A DNA stretch of 64,000 nt from Propionispora vibrioides (GTDB lineage Bacteria > Bacillota > Negativicutes > Propionisporales > Propionisporaceae), in assembly GCF_900110485.1 (NCBI RefSeq), contig NZ_FODY01000022.1, positions 18,099 through 82,098 of the forward strand. The letters are read 5' to 3'. The notes beneath the pieces were generated by a model. It saw only the letters and a program-made list of their open reading frames with translations. It searched no databases and was not told where the DNA came from. This document shows positions 60,295 to 64,000 of the stretch, in pieces; the stretch's first letter is position 1; each line of letters opens with the position of its first letter. The translations under genes were made by a program, and so were the position numbers.

Positions 60295-60858
60295 CTATTC
60301 ACCTCTGTCCAAATTTTGTTCATGCTCTTGCAGTAGTTTTCTTAGTTTAGTGGTTGCCCGGCTTTTTCTTGCCAGCAATGTGCCAATCGGTTCTTGCCAT
60401 TTCACCGATAATTCCTTGAAGCTGTAGCCGTCAATTTCCGTGGCAACCCATACGGCACGTTGTTTGGGCTCTAAGCTCAATAAGGCGTTTTTTAAGAGTA
60501 AAGCAAGTTCTTTTTGCTCTACGATATATTCAATGGCTGCCCGGTTATCCAGCATTAGCTCATTTCTTTGCAACTGGGCACCCACCTCGACGGCATCCAG
60601 GGAGACTACCGGTTGGGGACGGCGAAACCAATCGAATATTTTATTTTTAACCGATTGATAGAGATAGGGCAGCAGATTTTCAATGGGGCGATCAGCGCTC
60701 AACCGGTTATATACGTTAAATAAAGTATCGGCTACGATATCTTCCGCATCCATATCGGAAATGCCTGTGATCTTGGAGCGAACAAAACGAAGTAAGTTTT
60801 CTTTTTCTTGCTTAAACAGGATGATGAGATCTTGTTCGTTTTTTTGCAAAATAAACAT
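60295..60858 (-). CDS. RNA polymerase sigma factor, ECF-type
   Basis: 187 residues with only region 2 (about 10-80; DAEDIVADTLFNVY, VKNKIFDWFRR) and region 4 (about 130-180; LEPKQRAVWVATEIDGYSFK then an ELSVKWQEPIGTLLARKSRA HTH), the ECF layout. Such factors direct transcription of a small regulon, usually under a membrane partner, here probably the downstream gene. ATG 60858 sits directly after AGAGGA; TTG 60849 has better spacing and may be used. The signal and regulon are unknown. Confidence 0.88.
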   Translation of the reverse strand: MFILQKNEQDLIILFKQEKENLLRFVRSKITGISDMDAEDIVADTLFNVYNRLSADRPIENLLPYLYQSVKNKIFDWFRRPQPVVSLDAVEVGAQLQRNELMLDNRAAIEYIVEQKELALLLKNALLSLEPKQRAVWVATEIDGYSFKELSVKWQEPIGTLLARKSRATTKLRKLLQEHEQNLDRGE

Positions 60859-60903
60859 TCCTCTACAAGGTTCGTACGCGTCGTATGGCTGAATAAGGCT
60901 GGA

Positions 60904-61701
60904 TCATGGCAGCCTGTCGTTAGATAGTTCCTTAACGGTGACCTGGGGATGACGGTAACGTTGCCGGGCCGCCGTCCGTTTGCCAAATTCGATACTTTTG
61001 GCCGGACATAGGTGCAGACAGGCCAGGCATTCCTGGCAATTATGCAGCCATTGCGGCCTTTGCCCTGTCAGAGTTATGTTCTTGACCGGGCATACTTTGG
61101 CACAGGTGCCGCAACCGGTACAGGATTCTTTACAACTGAATTTTGTATAAGTATTGGGAAGTAAATGTTTCTGCCAATACTGGTTGATTCTCTGGAGGGG
61201 GGCGTAAATTCCTTCCGAGTCATAATGGCGGTTGCGTGCTGTGATCGAATGGATAATTCGTTCTACTTTTTTGTCGGCTGCCGCTAATATTTGCTGCCGT
61301 TTTTCCGGCGATGGAATATCAGAAAGCGGAATATAGCTGGAGATCATTTGCACATGATAGCCTGCATGCAGTTCTTGCTTTTGGGCAGAGAAAAGTTTTT
61401 TTAGCTGTTTCAGTGAACTGTTCAGGTATTGACTGCTGCCGCTGGTTACGATCGCAAATACATAATTTACTTTTGAGGCAAATCTTAGCTTACGGATAAA
61501 AGCGGCAACCAGCGGCGGCACGCCAAAATAATGGGTGGGAATGACCAGTCCTACCACGTCAGCATCAATAAAAATACTTTCTTCTTGGATTGTGCGCGGA
61601 ATGGGGCATAAACGGCAATCTTCAATGTTGGCCGCCAGAACATTAGCCACGTGCTTGGAGTTGCCGGTCGCTGAAAAGTAATAGATGATAGTTTTCGGCA
61701 T
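60904..61701 (-). CDS. EFR1-type flavodoxin-ferredoxin fusion
   Basis: 265 residues. The N-terminal flavodoxin-like FMN domain has IIYYFSATGNSKHVA and VGLVIPTHYFGVPPLV; the C-terminal domain carries two 4Fe-4S motifs, CTGCGTCAKVCP and CQECLACLHLCP. EFR1 proteins are cytoplasmic electron carriers common in anaerobes. The start is set at ATG 61701, since MPKTIIYYFSATGNS is the family N-terminus. It lies 45 bp upstream of the sigma factor gene on the same strand and may share its transcript. Confidence 0.92.
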   Translation of the reverse strand: MPKTIIYYFSATGNSKHVANVLAANIEDCRLCPIPRTIQEESIFIDADVVGLVIPTHYFGVPPLVAAFIRKLRFASKVNYVFAIVTSGSSQYLNSSLKQLKKLFSAQKQELHAGYHVQMISSYIPLSDIPSPEKRQQILAAADKKVERIIHSITARNRHYDSEGIYAPLQRINQYWQKHLLPNTYTKFSCKESCTGCGTCAKVCPVKNITLTGQRPQWLHNCQECLACLHLCPAKSIEFGKRTAARQRYRHPQVTVKELSNDRLP

Positions 61702-61784
61702 AGAATGAATAACCACCTACTAGTTTATAGTTTGCAAGTATTTAATAAAAGGCATATTCAAGGTTACTTTGAGAAAAGAAATCC

Positions 61785-61816
61785 AGCCAATGTAATTGGA
61801 TAAAATTTTATTGGCT
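61785..61816 (-). terminator. Terminator of the PAS-like gene
   Basis: AGCCAAT ... ATTGGCT on the minus strand, overlapping the stop codon; a T-rich tail follows. Confidence 0.65.
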
Positions 61817-62148
61817 TATTGATAATCAATGGTGACGCCCACACCAAAATGGATGAAATAATCGGGGAAGCCGTTAATAGGGAGCCAATAGGAGATGATA
61901 TTTTTGTCGCCGCGAGTAATGGTTTTGTAAGTGGCTTTTTGGGTTTGCAAGGCTTGATTGGCCAGACAACCTCTGTGGGCTTCCGGTGCGCCTTGCTCAA
62001 TACACCTCATGCCAGGCGTACGGCCAAACGCCGCACCGGCTGTATTTACGGCAATGACTTCACGACTCTTGTGCACCAGGGTAACCGGTTCAGGGAAATT
62101 TTCCCACATTAATTGAAAGGCTTCAATTACTTTAGTATCAAGATTCAT
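61816..62148 (-). CDS. PAS-like small protein with conserved-looking cysteines
   Basis: 110 residues. FPEPVTLVHKSREVIAVNTAGA resembles the opening of a PAS domain, and the rest (FIHFGVGVTIDYQ) its closing strands. Two cysteines, in GMRCIEQ and HRGCLANQAL, could bind a metal or cofactor. AAGGAGTG supports ATG 62148. A single-domain PAS protein has no output of its own, so it probably works with a partner. Not recognised beyond this. Confidence 0.62.
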   Translation of the reverse strand: MNLDTKVIEAFQLMWENFPEPVTLVHKSREVIAVNTAGAAFGRTPGMRCIEQGAPEAHRGCLANQALQTQKATYKTITRGDKNIISYWLPINGFPDYFIHFGVGVTIDYQ

Positions 62149-62300
62149 CACGCACACTCCTTAGTAAATTTAATAAGGTCCTACTTATAATAACGCTAAC
62201 AGAGTGATTTTATTGCAGTCTGCTTAACTTTTAAAAATATTTATTCTTAAGGGTACCGCCAAAAGAAAGGATCTTTTGGCCACACCACAAAAACAGTGAA

Positions 62301-62338
62301 AATGGCCCCGCTCTTGTTTCTGACAAGGGGGGGCCATT
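62301..62338 (-). terminator. Terminator of the PNPOx-like gene
   Basis: AATGGCCCC pairs with GGGGCCATT, followed on the minus strand by a T-rich stretch. Confidence 0.8.
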
Positions 62339-62392
62339 GTACATTCTTCAATGGGAATGATTTTATTTACAAAAATGACTAATGGTTAACTG

Positions 62393-62767
62393 TTAGAGCA
62401 TTTGCTTGGCTTTGGCGACCGTAATTTCCAATACCCTGGTTAAAAACGAGAACTTTTCCTTCATCATGTCAAATTCAGGGCCGGATGCAAGAAATTTTCC
62501 TGTTCCTTCGACGAGAAAGCCTGTACCCTGGTAATCTTTATAGCCCAGAACCTCCCTGCTGCCTAAAGTCAGTTTCACTTTATTGTGGAGAGTAAGATTT
62601 TTTTCAGTCCGGTGCATAGCATACGCCGGAATTAAGATTCTTTGGTCAGGCGTGACAACCAGGTAGGAATTCCAGGTATTTACCACATGAGCTTCTTCTG
62701 TATTCCAGGTCACGATGGAAACGACTCCTTCATGGGTTAACACTTCGAAAAATTTTTCGCTTAGCAT
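62393..62767 (-). CDS. Pyridoxamine-5'-phosphate-oxidase-like FMN-binding protein
   Basis: 124 residues of the split-barrel flavin-binding fold: FFEVLTHEGVVSIVTWN, HVVNTWNSYLVV and the RTEKNLTLHNKVKLTLGSRE strand pair. Small members bind FMN and often act in redox or oxygen/NO stress rather than B6 synthesis. AGGAGGAAAA supports ATG 62767. It is divergent from an Rrf2 regulator, and its consensus promoter is overlapped by an operator motif that also lies near the regulator gene. Confidence 0.85.
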   Translation of the reverse strand: MLSEKFFEVLTHEGVVSIVTWNTEEAHVVNTWNSYLVVTPDQRILIPAYAMHRTEKNLTLHNKVKLTLGSREVLGYKDYQGTGFLVEGTGKFLASGPEFDMMKEKFSFLTRVLEITVAKAKQML

Positions 62768-62812
62768 ATTTTTCCTCCTATATGTTTGTGAAATGTAAAA
62801 TAAAAGACAACT

Positions 62813-62827
62813 ATAATCGCAGATATA
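62813..62827. promoter_or_regulatory. Putative Rrf2-type operator, copy 1
   Basis: ATAATC-GCA-GATATA, matching ATWATC-N3-GATWAT except at the end. Just downstream of the PNPOx-like gene's start site. Confidence 0.6.
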
Positions 62828-62828
62828 C

Positions 62829-62843
62829 ATTATCTATGATTAT
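62829..62843. promoter_or_regulatory. Putative Rrf2-type operator, copy 2
   Basis: ATTATC-TAT-GATTAT, full match to ATWATC-N3-GATWAT. It overlaps the -10/start of the minus-strand promoter at 62842-62870. Confidence 0.7.
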
Positions 62844-62870
62844 TATATAAAGAGTATTTCTTTCTGTCAA
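62842..62870 (-). promoter_or_regulatory. Consensus sigma-A promoter of the PNPOx-like gene
   Basis: On the minus strand TTGACA (62870-62865), 17-bp spacer, TATAAT (62847-62842): a perfect consensus. Confidence 0.88.
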
Positions 62871-62892
62871 CCGGTTCTTGCGTAAAAGGAAT

Positions 62893-62907
62893 ATAATCGT
62901 AGATAAT
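62893..62907. promoter_or_regulatory. Putative Rrf2-type operator, copy 3
   Basis: ATAATC-GTA-GATAAT, full match, upstream of the Rrf2 gene promoter at 62936-62964. Confidence 0.68.
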
Positions 62908-62935
62908 ATTTAACTACAATATGAAGGAGTTTGTA

Positions 62936-62964
62936 TTGACTAATCGGAAATATGGAAGTACTAT
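62936..62964 (+). promoter_or_regulatory. Promoter of the Rrf2 gene
   Basis: TTGACT (62936-62941), 17-bp spacer, TACTAT (62959-62964). Confidence 0.7.
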
Positions 62965-62997
62965 GTGAAAAGTAAACAGTATAAGAAGGTGAATTCG

Positions 62998-63501
62998 TTG
63001 CAATTTTCGGTAGGCGTAGAGTACGCGTTACATTGCCTGTTATATATGGTCGATTTCCCGGCCGGCAAGTCAGTGGGAATCAAGGACTTAGCGGCGTACC
63101 AGGGTATTTCTGAGACCTATCTTTCCAAGGTATATACAAAGCTTACGAAAGCGGGTATTGTCAAATCAATTCCCGGCGTTAAAGGCGGGTATGAATTGAC
63201 CCGTACTCCGGAGGCAATCACCTTTTGGGATGTTGTGGAGGCTATCGAGGGTGCTTCTTACTTTTTCCGCTGTGTGGAAATTAGGCAAAAAGAGATATTG
63301 CTGGATAAAGAAAATCTGCCGGACTCACACAAAAAATGTCCCTGTTTAATTAAGGTGGTCATGCTGGAAGCGGAAGAACAGATGAGGCAGTACCTGAGAG
63401 CTAAAACGTTGGCCTGGCTGCATGCTGAGGTGCAGTCTAAAGTTCCTGCCGGGCAGCGGGCGGCAACGTTGGACTGGTTTCTGCGTGGCCGGGCGCGGTA
63501 G
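62998..63501 (+). CDS. Rrf2 family transcriptional regulator
   Basis: 167 residues. Winged HTH: FSVGVEYALHCLLYMV, SVGIKDLAAYQGISETYLSKV and GVKGGYELTR. The C-terminal half has three cysteines (C84 in FRCVEI; CPC around 114-116), the place where IscR/NsrR/RirA bind an iron-sulfur cluster. The pair spacing fits but ligand identity is inference. TTG 62998 is preferred for the AAGGTG site and the usual N-terminus; GTG 62965 would lie almost on the -10. It probably controls itself and the divergent FMN protein through the shared operators. Confidence 0.9.
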   Translation: MQFSVGVEYALHCLLYMVDFPAGKSVGIKDLAAYQGISETYLSKVYTKLTKAGIVKSIPGVKGGYELTRTPEAITFWDVVEAIEGASYFFRCVEIRQKEILLDKENLPDSHKKCPCLIKVVMLEAEEQMRQYLRAKTLAWLHAEVQSKVPAGQRAATLDWFLRGRAR

Positions 63502-63561
63502 GGAGCTGCTTTTTTCGGGATGCACGTTTACTTGCAAGGAAAGCGTGCAGGGAGAGGTTGA

Positions 63562-63669
63562 GGGGACGGTACTTTCGATTTAGTAAGGTGATGGATGTAG
63601 AAATATATTTATTCCAATATAGTGAAAAATTATTCAAGCCGGAATTTCTTGATTTAAAAGTACCGTCCC
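63562..63669. repeat. GGGGACGG-ended repeat, copy 5
   Basis: GGGGACGGTACTTTCGATTT at the left and TTGATTTAAAAGTACCGTCCC at the right form terminal inverted repeats. The group II intron begins at the next base. Confidence 0.75.
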
Positions 63670-64000
63670 GTGCGCCAAGAAGCGCACGGAGTAAAGCGGG
63701 TGGAAATCCCGCCAGAGAAGGTCTAGCCAGCCACTCTGTATCCAGCCTTGGGACTGAAGCGGTAACGCCAGGTCTAAGCGTAGGTAGGAAAGGTAGTAGG
63801 CCGAAAGCGAAAGCTGAAGATGTAGAATCCCGAAATTCCTAAAGGGAAAGGTCGATGTATGGGACGAGCAGAAGACAATACTGGGCTTAGCGATAAAGGC
63901 GAGTTAAGTCTGGCGCCCCGGGATCGAAGGTCTTGGCATGCTACACACCATTACTCCGTGTGAACTTGGGAGACCCTGCCGCTCTCCGAAAGGAGTATGG
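63670..64000 (+). mobile_element. Group II intron, 5' part
   Basis: Starts with GTGCGCC, the conserved GUGYG 5' end, followed by GAGTAAAGCGGGTGGAAATC, AGGTCTAGCCAGC, CTGAAGCGGTAACGCC, CGAAAGCGAAAGCTGAAG and near the window end GAACTTGGGAGACCCTGCCG. These are sequences I know from the domain I-IV region of bacterial introns that carry a reverse transcriptase/maturase gene. GGGACG at 63861-63866 can pair with CGTCCC just before the insertion point, as EBS1-IBS1. The maturase ORF and 3' end lie outside the window. Confidence 0.85.

Noticed and set aside
63670..64000. RNase P RNA or another structured housekeeping RNA
   Set aside because: The RNase P signature blocks are absent, while the GTGCG start and the GAACTTGGGAGACCC end fit a group II intron.

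Overview
The window looks like the chromosome of an anaerobic, endospore-forming member of the Firmicutes. I favour a Sporomusaceae-type Negativicute, but no rRNA or other taxonomic marker is present. The spore signs are an alpha/beta-type small acid-soluble spore protein, a Spo0E-like phosphatase, two CotF-like coat proteins and a SpoVD-type PBP. Motility and second-messenger genes are also present: an MCP, a CheR, two HD-GYP proteins and a GGDEF sensor.

Region 1 (1-34.9 kb) is GC-richer core chromosome. In order: PBP end, polX, ssp, spo0E-like, alr, ald, HD-GYP, MCP, cheR, dacF-like, Crp/Fnr regulator, FtsA-like ATPase, a degV-fakA pair, a cyclodeaminase-like gene, tex, HD-GYP, a diguanylate cyclase, coat genes, a lipid kinase, a Fur-family regulator, an MA-type peptidase, a phosphomannomutase, walJ-htrA-rlmH and trmO. 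Two families of roughly 90-165 bp intergenic hairpin elements are scattered through it. In both families the arms differ between copies but stay complementary. Two elements supply the stop codon of the gene before them.

Region 2 (34.9-58.6 kb) is visibly AT-richer and looks acquired. It opens with an IS21-type element whose istA has lost its 5' end exactly where a GGGGACGG-ended repeat begins. It holds a LysR-MFS-Usp group, a radical SAM gene bracketed by short direct repeats, and a DHA2 exporter. The main find is a six-gene minus-strand operon (44.1-49.9 kb): E1-like/rhodanese protein, JAMM-like peptidase, ThiS/MoaD-like carrier ending in GG, threonine-aldolase-fold PLP enzyme, ATP-grasp ligase and MFS exporter. 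A divergent regulator with an AcoR-like GAF domain and a LuxR-type HTH sits beside it. Together they read as a thiocarboxylate-dependent route to a small exported amino-acid or dipeptide product. A 1,297-residue tandem acyl-CoA dehydratase activase, another MFS gene and several small proteins follow.

Region 3 (58.6-64 kb) has mixed composition. It holds an esterase with a decayed copy of its own 3' end, a sigma factor with a membrane partner, a flavodoxin-ferredoxin protein, a PAS-like cysteine protein, and a divergent FMN-protein/Rrf2 pair sharing three copies of one 15-bp operator. The window ends inside the 5' part of a group II intron inserted at the end of a GGGGACGG repeat.

No tRNA, rRNA or CRISPR array was seen.
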